A DNA stretch of 64,000 nucleotides from Nocardia asiatica NBRC 100129 (GTDB lineage: Bacteria; Actinomycetota; Actinomycetes; Mycobacteriales; Mycobacteriaceae): assembly GCF_000308415.1 (NCBI RefSeq), contig NZ_BAFS01000474.1:16193-80192 (forward strand). The letters run 5' to 3'. Shown here piece after piece: positions 44,028 through 53,210 of this stretch; position 1 is the stretch's first letter, and each line of letters starts with the position of its first letter. The notes below the pieces were generated by a model. The model was not told the DNA's origin, searched no databases, and saw nothing but the letters and a program-made list of their open reading frames with translations. The translations under genes and the position numbers were made by a program.

Positions 44028-44070
44028 GCTGAAGGCCGGACCGCCCCGGGAAGGACGGCCGGACTTCAGC
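44028..44070. terminator. Hairpin between convergent genes
   Basis: GCTGAAGGCCGG (44028-44039) pairs with CCGGACTTCAGC (44059-44070) with one mismatch, and the stem extends into the loop. It lies between genes pointing toward each other and can serve both strands. Confidence 0.6.
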
Positions 44071-44078
44071 GAGCAGAA

Positions 44079-44282
44079 CTACTCAGTCGGCCCCGACCGG
44101 GTACGCACGAATAGTCCTAGCACCGTGACGAACACGCTGACTCCTGCTGGCCACCCGACGAGCAGTCCTGCCGCCAGTGCCAGGGTCAGCGCCAGGGACA
44201 ACACCACCAGGGGATGGATCTCCGGCCCCTTGGGATCGACGGGATACGACTGGGTGTTGTCAGGCTCGACCGATAAGCTCAT
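44079..44282 (-). CDS. Small membrane protein
   Basis: A 67-aa protein with a polar N-terminus (MSLSVEPDNTQSYPVDPKG) and two short hydrophobic segments (VVLSLALTLALAAGLLVG, VSVFVTVLGLFVRT). GAAAGGA lies upstream of ATG 44282, although at long spacing. No family recognised. Confidence 0.55.
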   Translation of the reverse strand: MSLSVEPDNTQSYPVDPKGPEIHPLVVLSLALTLALAAGLLVGWPAGVSVFVTVLGLFVRTRSGPTE

Positions 44283-44900
44283 GCCGCCTGTACTTCCTTT
44301 CTTCTGTTGACACAGTGGAGGTGTAGGTGTACTGCGGCCCCTGCCTATGCTCAGGCGGGGGCCGCGCTCGTTCCGAGGTCGCTTGCGAATCCGCGGTTTC
44401 CGCGATGCGGAAGCCGCAATCGACGTTCGGTAGGTGGAAGCCTAGCCATGAGGGCCGACGCAAAAGAGTTTCGTGAAACAACGATGTGGAACGCGCATCT
44501 CTGACCGTCGCGGCCTCGAATTTTTCTATGGCCGGGCAACCGTGGGCGAACCTAGGCGACCCAACTGGCTGACACCAAACCGTGCTGTGCACACAGCTGT
44601 GGATAACTTCGCTGCACGTGTTGATCAACTGTCGATTTACTGTGGATGGCTGCAGAGTTCGTCGTGCCACAGCCACCGTGCCCAGCGCTTGACCAGCGGA
44701 TTCTGCGGAGCGACTACCCGGACACCGTCGCGCTGCGTGACCATGTGCTCGTCGAGCTCGCGATCGGGTTGGGCAAGAGCGTGACCGGTAGGTGCAACCG
44801 GAGCCTCATCGCGATGCCGTCGGACACGCCGTGCGCCAACGCGCTCTGACAGCACCAGCGACAGCGGAACCGACATAGCGGCGGGCGCGTCAAAGAATGC
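44283..44900. other. Gene-poor stretch with a DnaA-box-like site
   Basis: 618 bases without a convincing gene. TGTGGATAA at 44598-44606 matches the DnaA box consensus, and a partial match follows at about 44640. A 91-aa minus-strand frame (44637-44912) could be coding but has no supporting signals. A single box is not enough to call an origin. Confidence 0.35.
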
Positions 44901-45092
44901 ATGACACTTCACCTGCGTCCCGCTCAGAACCCTGAACCGCCGCTCAACGGCGGTCCTACGTCTGCGGAATCAGCCCGGATCTGGTCCGAGTTTCTGCGTC
45001 AACGCCGCAGTGCCGCACGACCCGCAGGGCAAGCAGACGAGTCCTCCGAGCGGTCCATCCAGCGCACTGGGTCTCACACCGCAGTGTCCTGA
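44901..45092 (+). CDS. Possible 63-aa protein
   Basis: A short frame from ATG 44901, hydrophilic, with SAESARIWSEFLRQRRSAAR. No ribosome-binding site or family. Low support. Confidence 0.3.
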   Translation: MTLHLRPAQNPEPPLNGGPTSAESARIWSEFLRQRRSAARPAGQADESSERSIQRTGSHTAVS

Positions 45093-45129
45093 TGAAGGAA
45101 AAGCAGGAGCGTGACGGGAAAGGAGGTAC

Positions 45130-45180
45130 GCCACTGGGCTCGGGCCAAGAGACTTGTCCTCCTGGCCCGAGCCCAGTGGC
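45130..45180. terminator. 18-bp perfect hairpin
   Basis: GCCACTGGGCTCGGGCCA (45130-45147) pairs exactly with 45163-45180, loop of 15 bases. A very stable stem without T-tract. It could be a terminator separating the accessory block to the left from the kinase module, or the end of an attenuator or transposed unit. Confidence 0.6.
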
Positions 45181-45528
45181 GGTGCAAGGTCGCCAGCGCG
45201 AGTCAGCGAGGGCAGTCATAGCGGCTTGCGGAGGTCGACTCGACACCATCCGATCTGTACCAACTGCGAGACGAAATCGCGCGGGCGTTGCGATGTGAAT
45301 GCTCCGCCCGCCGTACTATCACCACGATCGAGAACCTCCCGGCCTGGCAGCAATCGCCACAACTTTCTACGGCTTCGGCACCCATCAGCAGCAGTTGCGC
45401 ACACGCCTGAGGTCAAATTAGTTACCTGAACGAAATTTAGAATACCGGCGGCTGCGCTGGTTTCGTAGCGAATTGCATTCCTATCGGTACGTTTTACGTT
45501 CATCTACCGCAGATTATGGTCGCGATGT
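45181..45528. other. AT-richer stretch upstream of the kinase module
   Basis: No gene seen. GC drops toward 45400-45530, which should hold the promoter of the kinase operon. The composition differs from both sides. Confidence 0.4.
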
Positions 45529-45711
45529 ATGGTGGCCGCGACGAATTCTGGCTTTACCGGGCCTCTTCAGTACGAGCGCAACTACGACCCGGCTGACCTG
45601 CCCTCTAACACTAGACGGGACAGCACAGCCGATCGGCAGCACTATCGGGGATGCGAATTGGTCGCTGCAAGAATCATTTACGACAACGTCATGGGCGGGG
45701 GTAGCAGATGA
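45529..45711 (+). CDS. Possible 60-aa leader protein of the kinase operon
   Basis: A frame from ATG 45529 whose TGA overlaps the kinase ATG (ATGA). The peptide is polar, ending in YDNVMGGGSR. The overlap suggests translational coupling. Its own start lacks a clear ribosome-binding site. Confidence 0.45.
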   Translation: MVAATNSGFTGPLQYERNYDPADLPSNTRRDSTADRQHYRGCELVAARIIYDNVMGGGSR

Positions 45712-48206
45712 TCGGAGCTCCGTCGATCAAGCGGCTCGGTGACTCGACGATCCGATTCGCTGGTGTCGACCCGAACGATCTGCGTGATCCCGATGGCAAG
45801 ACCCTGATAGCCGATCGTGTCCGTTACCAGGGCATGGGCCTGTCTGTGCTGATCACGTCAACGTTCGCCGTGTTCGCGATGCCGATGGCCCTGACTGTGA
45901 TGAGCGGACACTTCTCGTGGATCTACGTGATCGCCGGATTGCTGTATGGCGTGTTCATCTTGAACTTCGATCGTTGGGTGGTCTCGGGCTTCGACTACGA
46001 CTCCGGATGGAAGGCTCGGCTCCGCGCTGCTGCGGGCTTGATGATCCGTCTTCCAATCGCCCTGCTCATCGCCCTGTCCATCAGCGAGCCGATCGTCATG
46101 TTTGTGTTCGCGTCCGAGATCCACGCCCAGGTCATCGAGCACAAGCATCAGGAGAAGATTGATCAGGCCGACAAACTTCGCAACGACCCGCTCTACGACC
46201 CACACAGATCCGAACAGTTCGCGGCGCTGAACAGGGCAAACGATGCTGTGAAGAACACGCGGGATACGCTCGATGCGGCAGAGAAGGCCCTCGACCTGGA
46301 GCAGGGCGGAGCCGGCGGAACCGGTCACTCAGGGTATGGGGACCGCACTTCCGAACGGCGCGCTGTCCGCACGAAAGCGGCCGAGGCGTTCGATTCGGCA
46401 GTGAGCACGCAGGTTGAGGCGCAGAACAATTACAACGGCAAGTCCGCGGAACTCGCTGCGGCCCGGCAAGCAGCGATCGAAGCCAGTGACCGGCGGATCG
46501 ATGAGCGTGTCGCGGGTCTGGCGGACCGGGAGCGGGCGCTTGCCGCCATCAGCCACGATCCTGCTGTCGCGAAAACGACCCTGGTGATGCGGGGTTTGTT
46601 GTTCTTGGTCGACGTGGCGCCGCTGCTGCTGAAGTACGCGATGCCTGCGACGTTCTACGAACAGATGCTTCGCGCCCGAGGACGGCGTCTCCTCGACCGA
46701 CATACGGAAGACTTGCAGGCTACTGAGGAACTCGCCAAAGAACGCCGCGTTCTGGAGAACGCGACCGCGCGTTACAAGCTCAATCAACAGGCCATCGTCG
46801 ATGAGGAAAAGATCGCCAGGGACAGCGATCTCGAGCTGAGAAAGGTCATCGCCGAGCACACTCGTCAGGTCGTCACATCGGGCTACGAGCGCCTTCACGA
46901 TGTCGGCACCCTCGATCCTCCGCGGCGCAACCCGTCACGTCCCCCGGCTGTTGGACCGCAACCCGCTCGACACCCGGCCCCACGGCCGGGACCGACACCA
47001 CATGACGACATCCACGACGACCCGGACCTTCCGACCAACCCCGACCCTCATGATGTCCCGAACGACGGCCGCTCCCAGGTAGTCGGTGAACGATGGGCTA
47101 TCAAGGACGCGCTGACCAAACCGCGCAGCGACCACCCCTGGCGTCGCGCCTACCTGGCAAAGGACCTACTCAAGAAGGAAAAGGGCGACTGCGTCCTCAA
47201 ACGCGTCGACCAGCCATACAAGGGACAACGCATATCGATGGGGTTGAACGAGCTGCATTCTCTACCGGAGGGCCGCGAGATCAGTCCCTACGTGGCCCCC
47301 ATGGTTCACGGGGGTTACGACGTCAACTTCGGCCTGTTCGTGGTGACCCCGTACTACAAGCGAGGGACGCTGGCCGAACTCATGCGGGACGGTGCCGAAT
47401 CGCTGACACTGCGGACCGCGCTGAAGTACATCGAGCAGATCCTGCAGGGCCTGCTCGCGGTCTTCGAGTACAGCAACACCATCCATTTCGACATCAAGCC
47501 GTCGAACATCGCCCTGGACAAGAAGGGCAACATCCGCATCATCGACTGGGGCCTGGCAACCTCCAGCGATACCGCAGACAGCGCACCGGTCGGGTTCTCC
47601 CTGTGGTACGCCCCGCCCGAACAAGTCACCGCCACCGAGCGCAACCAGGAGTGGAGATCAGGGCGTTGTGACATTCGCGCGGTCGGCGCGACGCTCTACA
47701 CTTTGATCGTCGGATCCGCACCTCTGTACCTGGAGGCGGCCAACCTCCAACTGCTCGATGAGCACGGTGTACTACCGGACGACCGCAAGCACGAGTTCAT
47801 CCGACTGCTGAAGACCACCCAGCCCGTGCCTTTGGACGCGTTCTTCTCGATCAACGAGGGCTGGGACCGCGAGCAGCTGCTGCCGCTGTCGAATCTGGTC
47901 GCCCAGTGGCTGGATCCGGATCCGACGGTGCGCGCGCCCGGGTCACAGTCCGCTCAGCGCGTCGCCTTGGACGATCTCCTACGCGTGTTAGAGCAACTTG
48001 GACGAAGCAAGTCCTCAGCACTCGATCGACAAATCGGATCCAAGCATCTCGTTCAGCGTCCTCTCGTGCCGGTCGACACCCCCTCCGACGTCTTCGCCCG
48101 CATCGCCACTCGGAGCGAGACCCGCTCCACTATCTGGCGCACCGGGTCACAACGACAAGAACTCGGCGAACCCGACGCGTTCATCGACGAGGAGGCTTCA
48201 TCATGA
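45708..48206 (+). CDS. DUF4407-Ser/Thr protein kinase fusion
   Basis: An 832-aa protein. Residues 43-135 hold three membrane segments with the pattern VFILNFDRWVVSG, characteristic of DUF4407; a coiled-coil of about 150 residues follows, then a fourth segment near 290-312 (LLFLVDVAPLLLKYAMP). After a second coiled-coil and a Pro-rich linker (residues 400-460) comes a protein kinase domain: Lys in DCVLKRVDQ, catalytic loop TIHFDIKPSNIALD, IIDWGLA in place of DFG, and YAPPEQ. HRD is HFD and DFG is DWG, so activity needs testing. The ATG overlaps the leader frame; the stop overlaps the phosphatase gene (ATGA). Confidence 0.88.
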   Translation: MIGAPSIKRLGDSTIRFAGVDPNDLRDPDGKTLIADRVRYQGMGLSVLITSTFAVFAMPMALTVMSGHFSWIYVIAGLLYGVFILNFDRWVVSGFDYDSGWKARLRAAAGLMIRLPIALLIALSISEPIVMFVFASEIHAQVIEHKHQEKIDQADKLRNDPLYDPHRSEQFAALNRANDAVKNTRDTLDAAEKALDLEQGGAGGTGHSGYGDRTSERRAVRTKAAEAFDSAVSTQVEAQNNYNGKSAELAAARQAAIEASDRRIDERVAGLADRERALAAISHDPAVAKTTLVMRGLLFLVDVAPLLLKYAMPATFYEQMLRARGRRLLDRHTEDLQATEELAKERRVLENATARYKLNQQAIVDEEKIARDSDLELRKVIAEHTRQVVTSGYERLHDVGTLDPPRRNPSRPPAVGPQPARHPAPRPGPTPHDDIHDDPDLPTNPDPHDVPNDGRSQVVGERWAIKDALTKPRSDHPWRRAYLAKDLLKKEKGDCVLKRVDQPYKGQRISMGLNELHSLPEGREISPYVAPMVHGGYDVNFGLFVVTPYYKRGTLAELMRDGAESLTLRTALKYIEQILQGLLAVFEYSNTIHFDIKPSNIALDKKGNIRIIDWGLATSSDTADSAPVGFSLWYAPPEQVTATERNQEWRSGRCDIRAVGATLYTLIVGSAPLYLEAANLQLLDEHGVLPDDRKHEFIRLLKTTQPVPLDAFFSINEGWDREQLLPLSNLVAQWLDPDPTVRAPGSQSAQRVALDDLLRVLEQLGRSKSSALDRQIGSKHLVQRPLVPVDTPSDVFARIATRSETRSTIWRTGSQRQELGEPDAFIDEEASS

Positions 48207-49651
48207 CCGCGTGGATCGACTCTGCGGCAAATCTATTTACAGCGAGGATTCCAGCAAGTCTCATGCTTCCTTTGACCGGCATCCCGCTCCTGCTCCTGAG
48301 CACGACGGACACCTCGAAATTCAGACAGCGTCTCTCCAAATGCCGCCCATGGCGGCTCTTGCAGCACGTACCGGCAACGGCCCACCGATCATCGACCGTG
48401 CCGGACCCGCAATCTGGCTGGAAGGATGACGTGATGGTGCAGGATCCAAAACCTTCCCGCCGCCGCGACAACGCCCGAGCGAACGCGACGCCGCACACCG
48501 TACCCCCTGCGCACACGACAGACCTTTCCGACAACATCAACGACTCGGCTGGCTCCGGTCCGGTGACAAGACCCGCCTGGCTCAAAGCAGTCAGCGGATC
48601 GTTACTCGATGTGCTACTCACCCGGCCCACCATTGTTCTGGGACGCTCCACCACGTGTGACCTGCACGTCGATGACCCGCTAGTCAGCAGGGAGCACTTC
48701 ATGCTCACCCACGACCACGGGCGCTGGTACATCACGGACCTGGGTACACCCAACGGAACATCGGTTAACAACAGACCTGTATCACCTCTGCAACCGGTCG
48801 AGCTGGTGTCGGGTGACACCGTCGAGATAGGCGCGGTGCAGTTCATTCTCACGTTACGAGGTGAAGCTCCGGTGCCGCTCGAACTACGCACTGGTGCAGC
48901 AACAGCCCGTGGTGGAAGACGCCGTAACGAGGACGACTTCTTCGTAGGTGACCACCTCCTCGCGGTCGCCGACGGAGTCGGCGGCCGCCCGGCAGGTGAC
49001 ATCGCCGCCGGCATCGCCATCGACCTTGTCCGCACGCCCTCTCGCTTCTATTCGTCATGGACTGATGTCGTAACTCTTATCGAGGCAGCGCTACAGGCCC
49101 GAGGGCGAGGCGACACCCGTGCCACCAACATGGCCACCACGCTCGATGCGGCCCGACTGACCGACCGAGACGGAGTGGCGGTCATGTCCGGCGTTCATAT
49201 CGGCGACGGCATCGCCGTACTCGATTCCGGAACTCACATACGAGAACTCACCGTCGTCCACACCTACGGGCGCGAACTGGCCGAAAAGCACCATCCTGAA
49301 GCGAGCCGACACCCTGACCGCGGAAGGCTCGTTCGAGGTATCGGACTCGAGGACGCACAACCGGATCTCTGGGAAGAAGAAGCCGTCGTCGGTCACCGCT
49401 ACGTCTTGTCCACCGACGGCATCCTCCGCGCGCTCGGATCCCGGCGACTGACCGAGGCACTCATCAAGCTGCGACAGCACCCGCCACAAACCGCGGCGGA
49501 CACCCTCATTTCCCTCGCCCAGCAGTCCGACGTGCCACCCGAAGCGCTCGACAATCTGACCGTAGCCATCGCCGACGTGTGCCGATCCGATCAGCCGCAG
49601 CAGGCAATCGAAAGCGCCGTCAGAGCAGCCCTTCCATCGTCGAGAAAGTAA
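48203..49651 (+). CDS. FHA-PP2C protein phosphatase
   Basis: A 482-aa protein: FHA domain at about residues 130-215 (VLGRSTTCDLHVDDPLVSRE, then GTPNGTSVNN), which binds phosphothreonine, followed by a PP2C phosphatase with RRNEDDFFV, LAVADGVGGRPAGD, LSTDGIL and EALDNLTVAIADV, the usual metal-binding Asp residues. ATG 48203 overlaps the kinase stop (ATGA); ATG 48434 with GGA upstream is an in-frame alternative that removes 77 unusual N-terminal residues. It presumably reverses the action of the kinase encoded upstream and could bind its phosphorylated form. Confidence 0.9.
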   Translation: MTAWIDSAANLFTARIPASLMLPLTGIPLLLLSTTDTSKFRQRLSKCRPWRLLQHVPATAHRSSTVPDPQSGWKDDVMVQDPKPSRRRDNARANATPHTVPPAHTTDLSDNINDSAGSGPVTRPAWLKAVSGSLLDVLLTRPTIVLGRSTTCDLHVDDPLVSREHFMLTHDHGRWYITDLGTPNGTSVNNRPVSPLQPVELVSGDTVEIGAVQFILTLRGEAPVPLELRTGAATARGGRRRNEDDFFVGDHLLAVADGVGGRPAGDIAAGIAIDLVRTPSRFYSSWTDVVTLIEAALQARGRGDTRATNMATTLDAARLTDRDGVAVMSGVHIGDGIAVLDSGTHIRELTVVHTYGRELAEKHHPEASRHPDRGRLVRGIGLEDAQPDLWEEEAVVGHRYVLSTDGILRALGSRRLTEALIKLRQHPPQTAADTLISLAQQSDVPPEALDNLTVAIADVCRSDQPQQAIESAVRAALPSSRK

Positions 49652-49657
49652 AGCCAT

Positions 49658-50395
49658 ATGCAGGATAAAGAGGCGAACGAGTTGCAGGAAGGCCTCGTCC
49701 TTTTCTGCGGGTCGGCCAATCTCCCGGAGCTGACCTACGGGGAAACCACATACCTCACACGTGCGCTCATTGCCCCGGCGGACACCTTCTTGAGCGAAAC
49801 CCATGCTCCAGAGATATTCTCGCGCGGAAACCAGTGGTTCGTCCGGAACAACTACGAACACAAGAAGCTGGTCGTCGCCGAAGTAAACGACCTCGAGAGG
49901 GGGGTTCTCGGCCTCATCATCAGAATCCCGCCAGGGTCCAGCCAGCGGTTGCCGTCGGCAGAATCATATATCTACCTCGGTAGCAGCTACCGTGTCTTCG
50001 CTGAAGTCAAAAGAAGAGAAGCCGTCAACGACGTGAATGAGGACCTTGGGAGTACAACCACCAACACCCTCAGCGGTATGGCGCGGGATGCCGATACTCG
50101 CATCCGTGAACTGCTTGCTGAAGAGCCGTGGCGCACAGCGACTTTTGTAAGATTTCAAGAATTCATGGATCCGCTGCGGGTACGCCCCGAGCCGTTGGCC
50201 GCACGCCGTGTCCTCGAATGCGCACCACACCTCGAACTGACCCAGGTCAACAACACACAACGCAAGCTCAAGGACATCACAGGTCTGGACGCGTCGGTGG
50301 AACTGGGCGACTGGATGACACATCGCGGGATACTTCTTGGCAGCCACTACAGCGAAGTTCCTCACAGCCGGGGGTGTGCGCACTGGAGCAACTGA
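49658..50395 (+). CDS. Unknown third protein of the kinase-phosphatase operon
   Basis: A 245-aa soluble protein starting seven bases after the phosphatase stop. The N-terminal 100 residues are beta-rich (TYLTRALIAPADTFLSETH, QWFVRNNYEHKKLVVAEVN) and could be FHA-like, but without the conserved Arg-Ser pair; the C-terminal part is helical (TRIRELLAEEPWRTATFVRF). GC is lower than in the two genes before it. Position suggests a substrate or output of the kinase. Confidence 0.72.
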   Translation: MQDKEANELQEGLVLFCGSANLPELTYGETTYLTRALIAPADTFLSETHAPEIFSRGNQWFVRNNYEHKKLVVAEVNDLERGVLGLIIRIPPGSSQRLPSAESYIYLGSSYRVFAEVKRREAVNDVNEDLGSTTTNTLSGMARDADTRIRELLAEEPWRTATFVRFQEFMDPLRVRPEPLAARRVLECAPHLELTQVNNTQRKLKDITGLDASVELGDWMTHRGILLGSHYSEVPHSRGCAHWSN

Positions 50396-50402
50396 GCCAT
50401 TC

Positions 50403-50744
50403 ATGTCCGGATTCCCGTGGGCGGATCACCCAGACCTACAACAGCGCCCCGGTCGGCATCGGAGAGATCGCCTTGCATGGGAAGCATTCGATATCCCGCT
50501 GCGGCGATCAGCACAGGCGCAACCACTCCCCCTCACGAGACGGCGGCAACGCGCACACGCATACGAAAGTTCCCGCCGAAGTGTGCCTTCGACGGGAACC
50601 TCGATGCTGAGTCCCCTTGGACCCGGCCACCTCAGGGCCGTGGGACTCGATTACCTCTCATCATGGAGATCGTCAAGCACTCCGATCGCGCGCAGCCCGA
50701 AAGCGGCACCGAAGCACGCGGCGGCGAGATCGTCGCGGCCGTAG
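50403..50744 (+). CDS. Possible 113-aa protein after the kinase operon
   Basis: A frame starting at ATG 50403, eight bases after the preceding stop, MSGFPWADHPDLQQRPGRHR. The first 60 residues look coding, the rest less so, and it overlaps a minus-strand gene. Low support. Confidence 0.3.
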   Translation: MSGFPWADHPDLQQRPGRHRRDRLAWEAFDIPLRRSAQAQPLPLTRRRQRAHAYESSRRSVPSTGTSMLSPLGPGHLRAVGLDYLSSWRSSSTPIARSPKAAPKHAAARSSRP

Positions 50745-50896
50745 GACGAGAGCATCTTGCCGCCCGTCTCAAGGGCCGTCGCGATCACGTTGATGGCCGC
50801 GCGGCGGATCGGACGACGACGAGGGCTGGGCCGGCTATCGGCCCTCCCGGCAGGGTGGTCGCGGTTCTGGTCCGGATCGCAGGTCACTGCAGTCAC
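50651..50896 (-). CDS. Unknown 81-aa protein
   Basis: GTG 50896 is preceded by GAAAGGA at ideal spacing. Residues 33-81 form an ordered-looking helical segment (AINVIATALETGGKMLSSYG, then DDLAAACFGAAFGLRAIGVL). No family recognised. Confidence 0.55.
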   Translation of the reverse strand: MTAVTCDPDQNRDHPAGRADSRPSPRRRPIRRAAINVIATALETGGKMLSSYGRDDLAAACFGAAFGLRAIGVLDDLHDER

Positions 50897-50975
50897 GCTT
50901 CCTTTCTCGGTACACGTTGCCGAGCAACGCTTTCCGTACCGAGTGTGAAGAGATTTTCCTGCGCTGACCTGCAAG

Positions 50976-51218
50976 AACTAGCAGAACCCCCGGCACCTGC
51001 GAGCTAGCTCTAGCAAGGGCGTCGCTACCGGGTCATCCTCGGCTCCAAGGCGCACCGATCACGAGCACAACGGAAGAACGAACGCCTCTCGGACACGGTC
51101 CAAGAGTTGTGCTCCTAGCTCAAAGCCAGCCGACGGCACCGGTCCCCGCGCTGAAGTGGGATTTGGTGACTTTCGCGCGGCGCATGTTTCTGCGGCGATC
51201 GATGTTCGTAGGCAAGAA
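50976..51218. other. Junction stretch without a gene
   Basis: About 240 bases with no coding frame of interest, next to a truncated gene. This is a candidate boundary between mobile DNA and the chromosome-like copper region. Confidence 0.4.
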
Positions 51219-51635
51219 CTACCTGCGTGCGTTCCATGCGTCAGTTACTCGTTCGGAAATCGCCACCGTGGTGTTCAAACCAAGTCGCGCGTCGCTCATC
51301 GTCACCACACTGGCGGAAGCCGAGCCATGCCCGTTGCCTGCCGCGTTGCGTAGCTCGCCGAGTGACTGGTGTGCGGTGAGGAGTTCGAGTAGCTGATCCG
51401 TGTGGGAGGCGAATTCGTCGACGCCGACCTGGACGGCCCACAGCAGTCGGCCCTTAACGAATCGCCTGGACAGCCCGCCTGCGTCAAGGTCGTCGTAGCT
51501 GATCATGTGGGCGACCACGTCCTTGACACGCCAGCGCTCGCACAGCGTCGGCATCTGCCACTGCTGCGGGGTCAACCCGGCCAGGAATGCCGCGAGATCC
51601 TTGCGTTCGGCCTCGGCCAAATCCATATCGTTCAT
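51219..51635 (-). pseudogene. Truncated maleylpyruvate isomerase/DinB-like gene
   Basis: A 138-aa frame. Residues 1-100 match the mycothiol-dependent maleylpyruvate isomerase/TIGR03086-type N-terminal domain: AEAERKDLAAFLAGLTPQQW, PTLCERWRVKDVVAHMISYD. From about residue 105 the sequence becomes unrelated (SASASVVTMSDARLGL), and the second half of the normal protein of about 200 residues is missing. It was probably cut by a recombination near 51320. Confidence 0.7.
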
Positions 51636-51679
51636 CTCGGCCTGCCTGCTTTCAGGTCAGTCGTGCCGGGCGCGGCCGG

Positions 51680-52165
51680 TCATGCTCGCGCGCCCGCGAT
51701 GTCGGCGAAGCGTGCCAGCACGGTGCTCCAGCCGCCGCCGCGTTCGACGATGGTGTCGCGCATGGCCTTGCCCTCGATGAGGCGGTCCAGGTGGCGGTGT
51801 TCGAGGGTGAGCGCGGTCTGCTCTGGTGATTCGGCAGTGAAGCGGAACTCGATTTCGCTGGCGGGAGCGGGATCCGGGTCGTATTGCCAGTGACCGTTGA
51901 TCTGCCAGGTCACCACGATCCGGTGCGGCGGCTCCCACACCAGCACGCGCCCCCAGTCGCATTCCGAACCGTCTACCCCGCGTTCGAACCAGCGCCCGCC
52001 TACCTGGGGTTCGAGGATCGCCTCGGCCATGTCGGCTTCCCCGATGTGGTAGGCCGGTGGCCACCAGTCGCCGAACGATTCGGTAAAGAACGCGAACGCC
52101 TTCGCAAGCGGCAAGCGCACGCTCGCGGTGCCGTGCAGCGCGGCGAGGGGCATGGGTGTGGTCAT
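51680..52165 (-). CDS. SRPBCC/AHSA1-family protein
   Basis: A 161-aa START-like protein with VRLPLAKAFAFFTESFGDWW, RVLVWEPPHRIVVTWQI and TLEHRHLDRL, the usual AHSA1 landmarks. Its ATG overlaps the ArsR regulator stop by four bases, a standard pairing in which the regulator controls the partner. Binds a hydrophobic ligand in known families. Confidence 0.88.
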   Translation of the reverse strand: MTTPMPLAALHGTASVRLPLAKAFAFFTESFGDWWPPAYHIGEADMAEAILEPQVGGRWFERGVDGSECDWGRVLVWEPPHRIVVTWQINGHWQYDPDPAPASEIEFRFTAESPEQTALTLEHRHLDRLIEGKAMRDTIVERGGGWSTVLARFADIAGARA

Positions 52166-52548
52166 CGAGGGGGCTCCTGTTCGGTGGTGTCGGCGGCCGT
52201 TGTATCGGCGACCTTCTGGAAAGCGGCCAGCGACTCGTCCCAGATCCGCTGGAAATACGCCTGGATTCCGGCCAGCCCATCCGGGTTGATCCGGTAGATC
52301 CGTCGGGTCCCCTCGGCCCTGGCCACCACCAGGCCGCCGTCGCGCAGCACCCGCAGATGCTGCGAGACCGCCTGGCGGGTGATCGGCAACGACTCGGCCA
52401 GCTCACCCACCGAGGACGGGCGCCGTGCTACCCGCTCGAAGATCTCCCGCCGCATCGGGTCACCCAGAATCCCCAGATCCACATCTCCGAAAGAGCCCAC
52501 TTTCGTAAGTGTGCACTTCCATTCCATGGAATGCGAGGTTCGGTGCAT
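52162..52548 (-). CDS. ArsR-family regulator
   Basis: A 128-aa winged-helix regulator: LGILGDPMRREIFERVARR, SVGELAESLPITRQAVSQHL and RVLRDGGLVVARAEGTRRIY. No metal-binding Cys pair is seen in the recognition helix, so it is the type coupled to AHSA1 proteins rather than a metal sensor. Start ATG 52548; a shorter start after residue 7 is possible. Confidence 0.9.
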   Translation of the reverse strand: MHRTSHSMEWKCTLTKVGSFGDVDLGILGDPMRREIFERVARRPSSVGELAESLPITRQAVSQHLRVLRDGGLVVARAEGTRRIYRINPDGLAGIQAYFQRIWDESLAAFQKVADTTAADTTEQEPPR

Positions 52549-52621
52549 CGGTGATGACGCTCGTCGGCGATCCCTGGCGTGGATGCGGTCGATCCGACGG
52601 CATCGGCGCGGGCGATGCCGG

Positions 52622-53075
52622 TCATGGGTTGGCTGGTGATGGCAGCTGGCGTTCGGCGCTGCCCACGGTGGTTGCGTTCGATGACGGAGCCAGTGTGGCG
52701 GTGACGGCTGCGACGAGCGCGGTGACCGCCTTGTGGATGTCGTCAGGGGTGGTCCAGCGGCCCAGTGAAAGCCGTAGAGCGCTCAACGCTCGTGCGGTGT
52801 CGAGTCGCATCGCCTCGAGTACCGGGTATGGGGTGTGGGTGCCGCTGTGGCAGGCCGAGCCGGTGGAGGCGGCGATGTCGGGGGCCGCGGTGAGGATTTC
52901 GTGGCCGCGTGTGCCGTCGATGCTGATGTTGAGGGTGTTGGGCAGTCGCTGGTGGGTGGGGCCGTTGAGGTGGACCCGCCCGGGGGAGCGCGGCGGCCAG
53001 GCGCTGGTACAGCTCGTTGCGCAGCCGCGCGAGGCGGGCGGGCGCACCACGGGCGGGATGACTAACTGCCCTCGG
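52622..53075 (-). pseudogene. Cysteine desulfurase fragment, frameshifted
   Basis: The C-terminal part of a NifS/IscS-like desulfurase: LPNTLNISIDGTRG, DIAASTGSACHSG (with active Cys) and ALRLSLGRWTTPDD. Upstream, LARLRNELYQRLAAALP continues in another frame after an extra base in the C5 run near 52985. The PLP-binding N-terminal two thirds are absent. It is a remnant beside the M56 gene. Confidence 0.75.
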
Positions 53076-53210
53076 GTGCCGATAGTATGTCGCCGAGCTG
53101 TAGTGCTGTGTACGACGCTCGATCTCGATCCGGCAGAGGAGCCATTCGGTGCCATCCGCGTCTGTGTGTACGGCCGTGATCGTCGATGTCGAGGCACCGC
53201 GGGGGACGGC

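Noticed and set aside
44598..44606. Replication origin
   Set aside because: Only one exact DnaA box is present; no cluster, dnaA or replication gene nearby.
45092..45298. 68-codon plus-strand frame
   Set aside because: It runs across the 18-bp hairpin and has no family; the hairpin better explains the sequence.
50976..51218. Transposase remnant
   Set aside because: A short basic frame looked transposase-like, but it has no motif and is too short to support.
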